Positions 10,726 to 21,555 of a stretch of 64,000 bases of DNA are shown piece after piece; the first letter of the stretch is position 1, and every line of letters starts with the position of its first letter. The notes below the pieces were generated by a model that worked only from the letters and a program-made list of their open reading frames with translations, did not search any database and had not been told where the DNA came from. Both the position numbers and the translations under genes were made by a program. Source of the stretch: Delphinapterus leucas (Eukaryota > Chordata > Mammalia > Artiodactyla > Monodontidae); NCBI RefSeq assembly GCF_002288925.2, contig NW_022098043.1, forward strand, positions 7,516,732 through 7,580,731. The letters are read 5' to 3'.

Positions 10726-11612
10726 TTTTCATTTTGTCTGTCTTTCTGTGAATGTGGTTTTTTTCCCACACTCTGCAGGATTGTAGTTCTTGCTTCTGCT
10801 GTCTGCCCTCTGGTGGATGAGGCTATCTAAGAGCCTTCTGCAAGCTTCCTGATGGGAGGGACTGGTTGTGGGTAGAGCTGGGTGTTGCTCTGGTGGGCAG
10901 AGCTCAGTAAAACCTAAATCTGCTTGTCTGCTGATGGGTGGGGCTGGGTTCCCTCCCTGTTGGTTGTTTAGCCTGAGGCACCCCAGCACTGGAGTCGACC
11001 AGTGGAGCTCTTTGGTTGGGTTAATGGTGGACTCTGGGAGGGCTCACGCCAAGGAGTACTTCCCAGAACTTCCGCTGCCAGTGTCCTTGTGCCTGCGGTG
11101 AGCCACAGCAACCCCCCACCTCTGCAGGAGACCCTCCAACACTAGCAGGTAGTTCCGGTTCAGTCTCCCATGGCGTCACCGGTCCCTCCCCTGGGTCCTG
11201 ATGTGCACACTACTTTGTGCGTGCCCTCCAAGCATGGAGTCTTTGCTTCCCCCAGTCCTGTGAAGTCCTGCAATCAAAGCCTACCAGCCTTCAAAGTCTG
11301 ATTCTCTAGGAATTCCTCCTTCTGTTGCCAGACCCTCAGGTTGGGAAGCCTGACGTGGGGCTCAGAACCTTCACTCCAGTGGGTGGGCTTCTGTGGTATA
11401 AGTGTTCTCCAGTTTGTGAGTCACCTACCCAGCAGCCATGGGATTTGATTTTATTGTGATTCAACCCCTCCTGCCGTCTCATTGCAGCTTCTCCCTTGTT
11501 CTTGCATGTGGGGAATCTTTTTTGGTGAGTTCAGCAGTTAGCTGTGATTCCGGTGCTCTTGCAAGAGGAGTAAGCATATGTCCTTCTACTCTGCACTCTT
11601 GAAGCAATCTCC
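10726..11612 (-). promoter_or_regulatory. L1 5' UTR / internal promoter remnant
   Basis: This GC-richer segment lies upstream of ORF1 and ends (5' terminus, + strand right edge) at 'gcactcttgaagcaatctcc', where the L1 stops. In other L1s this region drives sense and antisense transcription; activity of this copy is not shown by the sequence. Confidence 0.7.
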
Positions 11613-11627
11613 TCAGTCAGTTTTACT

Positions 11628-12151
11628 GCTAAATAGCCATATTATAAATAGTGAGAGTCTTGGAATTAATAATATAGTGTAATATTTATTCTTAAATGTC
11701 TGGAGGGGCACGTGTCTGCAGACATTGTTGTAAGTACTCCTTAAGTCCTGTCCCTGTGTAGATAATGAGGCAAACAGACAAGAGGGTGATGATAACACTG
11801 ATGGTTACTCTGAGTGGCTGCAGGGAGAGAGAGGATAATGTGAGCCTTGTCTTCTTCAGCTACATCATTGGCTTAAGTAGGATTTTATAGGCCAATCCGG
11901 AAACCTAACTAGCGAGTTCCAAAAGCAGGTTTGCTCGCTGTAAAATTTATGTGTGCCTGCTAGAAAAAAAAAAAAACAACTCAAAAGTGTAATAGAAACA
12001 AAAACCCATTATCTTGCTACCTAAAGGGCCATGCCACTCATTTTAACATGTTTCTTCCAGTTGTTTTGCTTTGTACTTAAGAAAAAAATACTTTTGATTT
12101 AGTATTCCCCTTAAAATTATAAACAACTTCTTATTAAAAAGTCTTTCTAAT
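11628..12151. other. unique intronic DNA
   Basis: No exon or clear repeat. Confidence 0.4.
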
Positions 12152-12253
12152 ATGGGGATATATGTATATGTATAACTGATTCATTTTGTTAGAAAGCAGA
12201 AACTAACACACCATTGTAAAACAATTATATTCCTATAAAGATGTTAAAAAAAA
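12152..12253 (+). mobile_element. 5'-truncated L1 3' end
   Basis: It contains 'gcagaaactaacacaccattgtaaaacaattat...gatgtt' plus an A run. Target duplications are of the type agtctttctaata (left) and agtatttctaaata (right). Confidence 0.8.
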
Positions 12254-12412
12254 GTATTTCTAAATATATATTTTAAGGATGCAATTACCCATTCCCCGTG
12301 GTGTTATGTATTTTTTAGTGTTATAAATATGGTTAAACAGGTGACTCATAGCTTTACTTTTTTTCTGACTAAATAATACCAGTTAAGAAAAAAATCATAA
12401 AGTAAAATTGTA

Positions 12413-12621
12413 GGGCTTCCCTGGTGGCGCAGTGGTTGAGAGTGCACGTGCCGACGCAGGGGACGCGGGTTCGTGCCCCGGTCCGGGAAGATCCCACATG
12501 CCATGGAGCGGCTTGGCCTGTGAGCCATGGCTGTGAGCCTGCGCGTCCGGAGCCTGTGCTCTACAACGGGAGAGGCCACAACAGTGAGAGGCCCGCGTAC
12601 CAAAAAAAAAAAAAAAAAAAA
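12413..12621 (+). mobile_element. short CHR-type SINE, + strand
   Basis: Sense copy with head GGGCTTCCCTGGTGGCGCAG, an internal B-box-like GGTTCGTGCC and a poly-A tail at 12602-12621. AAATTGTA duplicates at each side. This is a good reference for the sense orientation of the short subtype. Confidence 0.95.
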
Positions 12622-13008
12622 AATTGTAAAGAGAAGGAGAATCAGCCATTATTTTCCAGAGAAACCTTTATGTATTGGGAATTCTTTATATGCTTTTTAC
12701 TTTTATAGACATATATACAATATACACATACAACTTTAAAAGTTATACACATGTAAGTTAAAAAAGATTTTTGTTCATACTTATGTGTATTCCTCGAAGT
12801 TAAATTTTTATCCTAACGTATCATGTGTATCATTTCATGTCAAGGTAGAATTACGCATCATTTTAGTGGCCCATGATTTGTGTCGTTAAATACAGAACTA
12901 CGTCATAAGAGTTTTGGCTATATTGGGAAGAAGGCACTTTTAGGAATGGAGATGTTTACATGTAAGAGTATTCCTTTTGTACTGTGATTTATATAACTAG
13001 TCATTTGT

Positions 13009-13161
13009 TTTTTTTGTTGTTATTTTAATTTATTTAATTAATTTATTTATTTTGGCCTCACTGTGCAGCATGTGGGATCTTAGTTCACTGACCAGGGATC
13101 AAACCCACACCCTCTTCATGGGAGCATGGAGTCTTAACCACTGGATCACGAGGGAAGTCCC
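13009..13161 (-). mobile_element. short CHR-family SINE
   Basis: Inverted head-only SINE ending GAGGGAAGTCCC. The long target duplication 'tataactagtc(a/c)tttgtt' occurs at 12992 and 13162. Confidence 0.9.
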
Positions 13162-13178
13162 TATAACTAGTCCTTTGT

Positions 13179-13300
13179 TGATGGATATTTGTGTTATTTC
13201 TCTATTCTTGCTTTTATAAATAATACTGTGATTAACAGCTATATCTTTTTGCTCTTTGTTATCTTGGTAATTTCTTCATGATGATTCTTAAATAACTGAT
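13179..13300 (-). repeat. old L1M fragment
   Basis: 'gatggatatttgtgttatttc...tgcttttataaataatactgtgattaac' matches inverted L1 ORF2 3' sequence, heavily diverged. Confidence 0.6.
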
Positions 13301-14594
13301 TAACATTTATCCATCTATTCAATGAAAACAGAGCAGTAGAATACATACGGCTTTTAAAAAGCAAATAATATAGAAAGGTTTATTATGAAAAGAAACAACC
13401 CCATGCCTACTCTTCACCTTCTGGTTTTACCTGTCAGAGGCAGCCGCTTTTTACTAGTTTTGCTTTTAGTTCCTCTGGCATTACCTCTGTATCTGTAAGT
13501 AAAATACTTTTTTTTAACCATTGTTTGATTTGTTGTTATCAGTTGACTCTTTGCTTTGATAGGTGGTGTTTCAGTTCTTTCACAGTCCTCCTTTCTCTTC
13601 TATGTTTCCTCTCAATATAGTTAGATTCTTGGTCCCCTAACAAATAACTAAGCAAATTTTTAGAACAATTTGGACACTTGATGAATCAAATCGTACTCAA
13701 AGGTGAAACAGAACAGTGTTGTTTGTTTATAAATTCTGTTTCCTTCTTAACTCTTGCTTTGTGATCTCTGCTCTTTTTTCATCTGATTTTTTTTTTCAGT
13801 TTTACTGGTAAGAGAATTTATATTGTCAACTCTTACATTAAAGGAGAATGATAATCTCCATGAATCTTTCTTGTGAGATTCTCCAGAGCTCCCATGTGGC
13901 CTGTAAATAAAAGAGACTAAGTCTTAGGGAAACCATTTCTGTACCTAATCCAAATGTAGAGTTTTAGGTATGGTGTCAGTCTTGTCTCAGGTTTTTTCCT
14001 TTGTACTGTCTGAACCTGAATTATATTAAGAATATTAAAAATCTAGTACTAAAGAGGATGGGGGTTCCTTTTGGAATCAGTAATCCTTTCCTTAAAGAAT
14101 ATATCAGAGGACAGGAATTTATTTTATTATGCAGTCAATGTATTAGTTATTCTTTTAGTCAGTGATTCAGTGTTACATTTTAATTTTGTTTTGTTTTTGA
14201 TGGGGTTTCATGATCTGCTCTTAGTTCTCCTGTACTTTTTGCTAATTTGTTTTTGTGGGCATATCAACAGAACAGATATAAGTGAATTAAAGAGCTTTGT
14301 TACCTCATGCTTATGCCTCAGCTGCTGAAATCTCTGATGTTATAACTAATGGAAAATGACCTAAAACTCATTTATTTCATCTTAATTTAATACGTTTATA
14401 TTCTAAGAATAGTTATCTATCTTGCACATATATAAATACAAACTCATGATATCCATGTTTAAAGATGCCCTAGATATCAAGTTAAACTGTGTATTTTAAA
14501 AATAAGTTGTATGTTCCTATAAAGGTCTTCATGAACCTCATGTTTAATTTGTAAGTAGAAATATTAGTAGCTTCCAATTTTTGTGTATCATGCA
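13301..14594. other. mostly unique intronic DNA
   Basis: A faint L1-like stretch may occupy 13320-13700 (fixed phrases such as 'cctgtcagaggcagccgcttt'). The rest shows no exon. The 85-residue frame 14071-14328 is hydrophobic by AT/T composition only. Confidence 0.4.
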
Positions 14595-14765
14595 CTATCT
14601 TAGGTACTCTCCAAAGTGTATCTGTAGTCTTTCGTTACATGCCTCTTAAGATTTCCTTATTTTTTTTACAAGGTAAGAAAGTGAAACTCGGAGTTCTTTG
14701 CCCATAGTAACACAACTATTAAATGATAGAGCTGAAGTGAGGTATGGTCATGTTTTCTCCTACTG
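14595..14765 (-). repeat. MIR SINE relic
   Basis: Inverted core: 'acaaggtaagaaagtgaaactcgg...tgcccatagtaacacaactattaaatgatagagctgaagtgagg'. Confidence 0.65.
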
Positions 14766-15164
14766 TATTTTCAGTGCCTCAGTTTCTAACATATGGAAGA
14801 AGAATAGATAAAACCAAAATGAATAGTAACTAAGATAGAAATTTTGAACATACAGTTTGCTATTGTGTCACCAAAGCCAATCATGTGAAGTTCAGGTTAG
14901 GTGAATAGGATAAAATACTTCTAGATCTGCCATGTCTTTTCCTAGTCAGACGTGAATCTTCATAAGTTGCCTGTTGATGCCTTTGGGTATTGTGATGTAT
15001 TGCATGTAGAAACCATAAGTTATCTCTGCAGCTCTTGATTAACGTTGTTATTTCTCAAATTGGTCCTTTGAAATTGATTCCCATATGAAAATCATCTTTC
15101 CCATTACTACTCAGTTTGCTTTCTCAGCTCTAGATTCTATCTCTGTCTCTCTCATCTTGAGACA

Positions 15165-15590
15165 ACATTTGAATATCATGTAATTCACCCATTTAAATGT
15201 ACAGTTACTGGATCTTAGCATATTCAGAGCTGTATAGCCCTCACCAAAATCAATTTTGGGACATTTTCATTACCCCAAAAAGAAACCTGGTGTCCCTTAT
15301 TAACCCATTACTCCCCAGTCACCCAGCTCTAGGCAACCACTAATCTACTTTCTGTTTCTGATAGATTTGCCCATTCTGAACATTTCATATAAGTGGAATC
15401 ACATAATATCTGGTCCTTTTGATGACTGACTTCTCTTAGCATAATGTTTTTGTGGCTGAATAGTATCTATTGTGTGGATATACCTTATTTTATTTATCTC
15501 TTCATCAGTTAATAGATACTTGCGTCATTTCCACTTTTTGGGTATTTTGAATAAGGAACGTTTGTATACAGATATTTTTGGTGGACATTC
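15165..15590 (-). mobile_element. L1M 3' UTR fragment
   Basis: Contains 'aattcacccatttaaatgtacagtt', 'caaccactaatctactttctg' and 'atttcatataagtggaatcac', all standard landmarks of inverted mammalian L1 3' sequence. Worn, with no clear target duplication. Confidence 0.8.
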
Positions 15591-15869
15591 TAGCCCCTCT
15601 TTTATCCTTATAATATAAATGAGGTAAGCAGCAAAAAATTAAAATATCTTGGCAAAGAATACGTAGTTTTTCTACAGTCTGGCTATAATCAGGCTACAGT
15701 TGTACCAGCTTCATTCCACTTGCCTCTCTTTCCCCCAACCCTTTCTAAAGAGAACCCCTTACCTAAAACATGTGGAACATGTTTTACCTTCTTACCCTCT
15801 GTACTCAGTAAATTTCTTTTAAAAATAATATCTCTAATTCTTGGTCTGAACTCAAGCTTTTTACTTCTC

Positions 15870-16110
15870 AAGGTGCAACTCAGATTTTACTAAGCCTTCC
15901 CCAGTTTCAGACCTAGTTACTTCTGGTTTTTAATCAATGCTTTAAATACATATCCTTATAGGATTTATCACATGATTTGTTTCTTTACTTACTGTGATTT
16001 TCTTTCTGTTGGAACTCCTAAGGACAAGGGCTATTTCATTTTTAAAGCTTAATACAGTGCCTGACAGAGCATTGATGCTTAGTCAGTGTTGACTGTATGT
16101 CAGAGGAGGT
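15870..16110 (+). repeat. L2 LINE fragment
   Basis: Ends with 'aggacaagggctatttc...cagtgcctgacagagcattgatgcttagtcag', the L2 3'-end phrase 'gagggcagggac...cagtgcctggcacatagtagg' with mutations. Confidence 0.6.
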
Positions 16111-16659
16111 AAAATTAGGAATCATATCAAATTGGTTTGTATTATGGTTATCTGTCCTGTCCTTTATATTCTGTCCTGACATTAGCAGACCCATTATTAA
16201 ACAAAACAAAACAACTTTTGTTATATGTCAGTTATACCTCAGTTAAAAAAAATAATTAACCAGTCTAAAAAAATATCTGTTTTGGGCCTTCTTCTGTGTG
16301 GTGCTAGGTCTGTATTGATCCTAGGACTGCTGAAATTAGGTTGATTGTCTTTCAGTCACCTTCTGTCTTTAAAATTCTGAGATTCTCACTTTGGTTTAGT
16401 TTTAGTTTAGGACATTACTGATTCATCTTATGATAATCTTGTTTGTTCTTTTATAATTCTGAGCAGAGAAATTAGCCATATGGATTCCATTGAGAGGGTG
16501 AGCACTGTCTTGAATATGCAACAATTAACACTGACCAAATAGATCCAGAAATAAATTTAGCTTTGGTTTTTGCCCCTGGTTTATAAATTCAAACTTTTTC
16601 ATATTTTCATTTGCTAGTTTTCAGAATTAGCTTAGAGACTACCTGAAACTTTGATATGA
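16111..16659. other. unique intronic DNA
   Basis: Nothing recognised. Confidence 0.4.
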
Positions 16660-17347
16660 ACCTACTTCTAAATTTATCTTCTGTAGCCCTGACTCCTCTT
16701 CTGAGCTTAGATTCAGATATTGAACTGGCTACTTATCACTTCCATTTGGATATCTAATAGGCATATATTGCTTTTGATTACCCTTTCCCCTAAATCTGCT
16801 CTCCCTATCTCACATGAATATCTCCACCCACTGAATATTTCAAGCCATAAACTTAAAAGCCATCCTGTATTTCCATAATAGTTATCACTTTAAAATATAT
16901 ATTTAAAAAATTATTAAATCTGTTACGATTATCTTATTACCTTCAGCTAGGATGTAAACTCCATGAAGACAGAGATTTTAGAGTCTTATTCACCTAATTT
17001 TGTATCCCATGTACCAGTGCATAGCATACAATTTGTTCTCAATAAATGTATATTAAATAAGTGAATCAGTCAATCCTCATTCCCTTCTGTCCCTTCCGTT
17101 CAGTCAAATCAGTAGCAATTCTGTTTGGCTCTGCCTCTAATATACAACCCAAATTGGTCCACTTCTTTTCATCTTTATTTTTACTGTTCTAAGCTATCAT
17201 CAGTTTTGGCCTAGCTTATTGTGATAGCTTTTAAATGAATCTGTTTCCATTCTTATACTCTTCAATTCTTTCTTTTCACAAAGCAACCAAAATGATCTTT
17301 GGAAAACATCAGATCTGGTCATGCTCCTGCTTAAAATTTCCAGTAGT
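16660..17347 (+). repeat. L2 LINE fragments
   Basis: 16930-17070 carries the L2 tail ('aactccatgaagacagagatttt...agcatacaatttgttctcaataaatgtatatt'). 17270-17345 has 'caaccaaaatgatctttggaaaacatcagatctggtcatgctcctgcttaaaa', an inner L2 landmark that continues after the SINE to about 17650. Confidence 0.65.
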
Positions 17348-17556
17348 GGGACTTCCCTGGTGGTCCAGTGGTTAAGAATCCGCCTTCCAATGCAGAGGAT
17401 GTGGGTTCGATCCCTGGTCGGGGAACTAAGATCCCACATGCCGTGGGGCAACTAAGCCTGCGTGCCGCAACTAATGAGGCTTTACATGCCACCACTAGAG
17501 AAGACCGTGCGCTGCAATGAAGACCCAGCGCAGCCAAAAAGAAAAAAAAGAAAAAT
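17348..17556 (+). mobile_element. CHR-family SINE inside L2
   Basis: Sense copy starting GGGACTTCCCTGGTGGTCC with an A-rich tail. AATTTCCAGTAG at the left and AATTTCCATTAG at the right are the target duplication. It splits the L2 relic. Confidence 0.92.
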
Positions 17557-17776
17557 TTCCATTAGCTTTCTGTTCCACTTAGAATAATATCCCAAGTCCT
17601 TACCATGCCTACAAGCCCTTAAGTAATATTGCCTCTGCTGCCATCTCCTTTTAGCCTCATGATGGGGGGACTACCCCGGACCCCCTACTTGTAACAGGTT
17701 AATCACTCCCATTTCTTGACCTTGTCAAGATCTCAGGGTCTTATATTATACCTGTTGTTTCTGTGCCATGTGAGGT

Positions 17777-18676
17777 CTTTTCCTAGTTTTTGTTATTACT
17801 ATGTAACAAATCACCACAGAATTAACAGCTTAAAATAGCACCCATTTATTACTTCACAGATTCTGTGGGTCTGGGCTAGCAGGGTCCTCTGCTCAGGACC
17901 ATGCTGAAATTAAAGTGTTGGCAAGGACTGGAATCTCATGTAAGGCTTGGGGTTCACTTCCATACACATTAGGATAGTTGGAAGAATTTATTTCCTTGTA
18001 GTTGTTGGACTGAGGTCCCTGTTTTCTTGCTGGCTGTTGGCTAGGGATTGCTCTCAGCTCCTAGAGGCTACCTTTGGGTCCTTGCTATGTGGTCCTTGCA
18101 TAACCTGTAAGTCAGCTTAGTCTTTAAGGAGGCAGGAGAGGGGCTTCCCTGGTGGCGCAGTGGTTGAGAATCTGCCTGCCAATATAGGGGACACGGGTTT
18201 GAGCCCTGGTCCGGGAAGATCCCACGTGCCGTGGAGCAGCTGGGCCCGTGCACCACAACTACAGAGCCTGCGCGTCTAGAGCCTGTGCTCCGCAACAAGA
18301 GAGGCCGCGATAGTGAGAGGCCTGCGCACCGCGATGAAGAGTGGCCCCCGCTTGCCGCAATTAGAGAAAGCCATCGCACAGAAACGAAGACCCAACACAG
18401 CCAAAAATAAATATAAAAAATAAATTTAAAAAAAAAAAGGAAAAAACAGGAGAATACCTCTCTGATTCACTGTGTTTTAAAGAGCTCACCTAGTAAGTTC
18501 ATACCCACCCAGGATAATCTCTTTCTTGATTAACTTGAAGTCAACTGTGTAGTTACCTAGTCATAGGAGTGATATTCCATCATATTCACTGGTATATTAA
18601 GGGGAAGGAATTATACAGGGTACGTGCACCAGAGACAGGAATATTGAGAACCATTTTAGAATTCTGCTTGCAACAA
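17777..18676 (-). mobile_element. MaLR (MLT1-type) LTR, split by a SINE
   Basis: Inverted LTR: 'tgtaacaaatcaccaca...cttaaaatagcacccatttattacttcacag' at the 3' end; 'ggactgaggtccctgttttcttgctggctgttgg' in the body; 'cccacccaggataatctc' and 'accattttagaattctgct' near the 5' end. These are MLT1 landmarks. Removing the SINE at 18139-18438 leaves about 600 bp. Confidence 0.75.
18139..18438 (+). mobile_element. CHR-type SINE with intermediate structure
   Basis: The first two-thirds match the short subtype (CGCGTCTAGAGCCTGTGCTC, then GAGAGGCCGCGATAGTGAGAGG). The end carries the long-subtype tail (GAAGACCCAACACAGCCAAA). A ggaggcaggagag-like duplication flanks it, inside the MaLR LTR. Confidence 0.9.
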
Positions 18677-18764
18677 TTTGTCCTCTGGCCCCGAAGGATT
18701 CACACTTGGTGTGCTGTTTGTTACCTCTTATACTTAGACATGTTTGGAGGCCAGGTGTTTTTTT

Positions 18765-18978
18765 GTTTTTTGGTTTTTTTTTTTTGCAGTAGGCGGGCCT
18801 CTCACTGTTGTGGCCTCTCCCGTCGCGGAGCACAGGCTCCGGACGCGCAGGCTCAGCGGCCATGGCTCACGGGCCCAGCCGCTCCGCGGCATGTGGGATC
18901 CTCCCAGACCGGGGCACGCACCCGTGTCCCCTGCATCGGCAGGCGGACTCTCAACCACTGCACCACCAGGGAAGTCCC
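18765..18978 (-). mobile_element. short CHR-type SINE
   Basis: Inverted, from GCAGTAGGCGGGCC to CCACCAGGGAAGTCCC, with the duplication AGGTGTTTTTTT on both sides. The 148-residue frame across it is SINE sequence and not a gene. Confidence 0.93.
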
Positions 18979-19566
18979 AGGTGTTTTTTTCTTAGTTTTA
19001 TTCTATTGTTACTGATCTGTGGTAGGTACTCAACTGTTAACATTGAAAAAGCAACTAATCTGCTTTTCTTTCTCTTGTTTCCATTGCCAATTAATAAATA
19101 TGAAAAGAAACAATCTTCAGAATTGAACCCAGTACTGCAGAGTCCATGATAGAACTGATGACTTAAAAAAAAAAAAAAGCACGACATGAGAGTTGCGAGT
19201 TAAGTTTTATTTGGGGCAAAAATGCAGACAGCAGTTCGGGAGACAGCATTTCAGATAGTTCTGAGAGACTGCTCCAGAGAGGTGATGGCGGGAGCCAGGT
19301 AATATAGACGCTTTGTAACAAAGGGCAGATAGTCTGAACGTCAAAAGATTATTGTTAATTAAAGACAACCAGATATCTCAAGTTAAGGAATTTAGTGCTT
19401 TTCTATGTATGCGAGGATGCAAGAGACTGGGCTCACTGAAATCATTCCTTTGGTATGCACCTCAGCTTTCTGGGGCCAGTATCCTGTGTTTTCACATCCT
19501 GAGTTTCCTCAGGGCTCATGGTAGGGAGTGGTTACAGTCTGATGGCTGCTAGGTGGCAGGTATATA

Positions 19567-20219
19567 TATATATATATTTTAAAATATTTATTTATTTATT
19601 TGGCTGCATTGGGTATTGGTTTGCGGCACGTGGGATCTTGGGTGTAACGTGTGGGATCTTTCGTTGTGGTGCATGGGCTCTTCGTAGCGGCACACGTGCT
19701 TCTTGCTAGTTGTGGTGAGCAGGCTCCAGAGCTCGCGGGCTTGGTAGTTGCGGCGCAAGGGTCCTCTCTTTCTCTCTCTCTCTTTTTAAAAAAAGATTTA
19801 TTTCTTTATTTTATTTGGTTGCGCCGGGTCTTAGTTGCGGCAGGCAGCCTCCTTACTTGTGGCATTCGAACTCTTGGTTGTGGCATGCATGTGGGATCTA
19901 GTGCCTTGACCAAGGATCGAAGCTGAGCCCCCTGCATTGGGAGTGCACAGTCTTATCCACTGTGCCACCAGGGAAGTCCCACGAGGGCTCTCTTAGTTGT
20001 GGCCCATGGGCTCTAGAGTGCGTGAGCTCAGTAGTTGTGGCACTCTGACTATCGTAGTTGTGGGCCACAGGCTCTAGATCGCGCTAGCTCAGTAGGTTGC
20101 GGTGTGCGGCTTTAGTTGCCCCGTGGCATGTGGGATCTTAGTTCCCTGACCAGGGCTCGAACCCGCGTCTACTGCATTGGAAGGGGGATTCTTAACCACT
20201 GGATCACCAGGGAAGTCCC
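19567..20219 (-). mobile_element. long CHR-type SINE, host of a second SINE
   Basis: Outer SINE: (T/A)-rich tail and 'ggctgcattgggtattgg' at the left, 'ggatcaccagggaagtccc' at the right. GCAGGTA duplicates at 19555-19561 and near 20221-20227. It is split by the SINE at 19785-19980. Confidence 0.88.
19785..19980 (-). mobile_element. SINE nested inside another SINE
   Basis: A complete inverted SINE of the subtype with 'gttgcgccgggtcttagttgcggcagg' and 'gcatgcatgtgggatctagtgccttgacc', ending CCACCAGGGAAGTCCC. AGGGTCCTCTCTT (left) and GAGGGCTCTCTT (right) mark its target site within the outer SINE. The same subtype recurs at 45874-46080. Confidence 0.88.
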
Positions 20220-20310
20220 TGCAGGTAGTCTTTTCAGCGCTGAGTTTCCTCAGGGCTCACCAGCTCACATTGGAGGGCTGCAGGTGTTGATGACTGTGAC
20301 ATCCTTTGTT

Positions 20311-20876
20311 TAAATATTACATTTATCAGAACTGTCCATGATAGCATCTGTTTGCTTGAGTATTTAAGTATTACTGGAATCATGAAATTGCCTTTTTTTT
20401 TTAATGTGAAAAACAACTTGAATATCTGAAGTTCCATATGGTTCAACCTAATAAGTGTAGCTAAGAGTAGAACAAAGAGGAAAGTCACTTACTTTCTCTT
20501 TTTCTTGGTTATGGGAGGGGATTGGCAGTGATAATGTTAGAGAGACTTTGAAAAATGTCACGATACGTAGTAAAATTTTCTAGTATCCCCTGTAATGTTC
20601 CTTTTTAGTTGACTAAACCAGCTTCTATTTATTTCCCGATATCTGTAATTAAAAATATCTCTAGATATTGGGAAATAAATGACCTGAAGGAAGAACTAGG
20701 ATGATATACATGAAAAACTAATCAGAAGGAGAAACTGCTTATCCATTCAGCTGCTAGAGGATCTCATAGAGTATTGAAATTAACCAAGTAAGAAAAGCTT
20801 TGGAATCTTTCCAGTCTACGAGAAATTGAACTTGGTCATTTCCATGTGGGAATTGCAGCTGTTGGAATGCTTTTAT
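20311..20876. other. unique intronic DNA with a stem-loop
   Basis: No exon. It contains an 18-bp inverted repeat at 20627-20680, listed separately. Confidence 0.45.
20627..20680. repeat. imperfect inverted repeat, 18-bp arms
   Basis: Arms 20627-20644 (ATTTATTTCCCGATATCT) and 20663-20680 pair with a single mismatch that would be a G-U pair in RNA. The loop is 18 nt. Confidence 0.85.
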
Positions 20877-21089
20877 TTATTTTATTTTTATTTTTTTGCG
20901 GTACGCGGGCCTCTCACTGCTGTGGCCTCTCCCGCTGCGGGGCACAGGCTCCGGACGCGCAGGCTCAGCGGCCGTGGCTCACGGGCCCAGCCGCTCCGCA
21001 GCATGTGGGATCTTCCCGGACCCGGGCACGAACCCGCGTCCCCTGCATCGGCAGGCGGACTCTCAACCACTGCGCCATCAGGGAAGCCC
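20877..21089 (-). mobile_element. short CHR-type SINE
   Basis: Inverted and well preserved (GCGGTACGCGGGCC to CCATCAGGGAAGCCC). TGGAATGCTTTTA duplicates at both sides. Few differences from the presumed consensus suggest a young insertion. Confidence 0.94.
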
Positions 21090-21555
21090 TGGAATGCTTT
21101 TAGATGACTTCACTAAATAAACTTCATCTTGGGCTAAAAAGTTAAGGGGTGGCTTCTGAGACATAAACCATGTGCCCTTTTAAACCTTTATATTAATCAT
21201 TTTTTGCTGAAAACATTAATATTTCTTGATAGGAATCCTTTGTAATTCTTTTAATAAAGATTTAATTATTGTGTGTTTTTAAGTGCTATGTTTTTATTGC
21301 ATATATTGTGCAATATATGCATATATTATGTAGATGCAATGAATAAAGATATACTACTTTATATATGTGTATATAACGTTTAACAATATATCTGTATTCA
21401 TTCAATGACTCTTTGTCTAGAATTCAGTCACAGGTCTATACGTGAGTACTTCCTTTAAACAAAGTTTATTCTCTCTAGATTTGCTGATTGGAATATTCTG
21501 AATAAATTCATCAGTGCTTTACTGTTCTCATTTTTTTTCTTTACCCTATTACTTC
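21090..21555. other. unique AT-rich DNA
   Basis: No exon seen. It includes the 24-bp palindrome at 21298-21321. Confidence 0.45.
21298..21321. repeat. 24-bp near-perfect palindrome
   Basis: TGCATATATTG and CAATATATGCA are exact reverse complements separated by two bases. Confidence 0.9.

Larger units (their letters stand above)
5365..11612 (-). mobile_element. near full-length L1 retrotransposon
   Basis: This is a LINE-1 on the minus strand of about 6.2 kb, including a 0.2-kb SINE and a 0.1-kb L1 stub. In element order it holds a 5' UTR (11612 down to about 10726), ORF1 (about 10725-9812), ORF2 (9751-5625) and a 3' UTR (5624-5365). A TCAGTTTT target duplication is visible at both ends (near 5357 and 11617). 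The 3' UTR contains a (CA)n tract at about 5482-5513. Stops and frameshifts in both ORFs make it dead, but it is much less decayed than the L1M relics elsewhere in the window. It is probably a cetartiodactyl L1 subfamily. Confidence 0.93.
19183..20310 (-). mobile_element. ERV solo LTR interrupted by two nested SINEs
   Basis: The left part reads 'gttgcgagttaagttttatttggggc' (inverted poly-A signal) then 'agcatttcagatagttctgagagactgctcc', shared in pattern with the block at 40425-40880. A TGAGTTTCCTCAGGGCTCA direct repeat lies at about 19500 and 20242, one copy on each side of the SINEs. Limits are approximate and the family is unnamed. Confidence 0.55.

Noticed and set aside
12413..12490. tRNA-like A and B boxes in SINE heads
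   Set aside because: They are the internal Pol III promoters of tRNA-derived SINEs; no foldable mature tRNA gene was seen in the window.
18569..19015. 148-residue frame and many similar frames rich in '[18 protein letters not shown]' or '[11 protein letters not shown]'
   Set aside because: These are translations of CHR SINEs on either strand; they recur at every SINE and are not genes.
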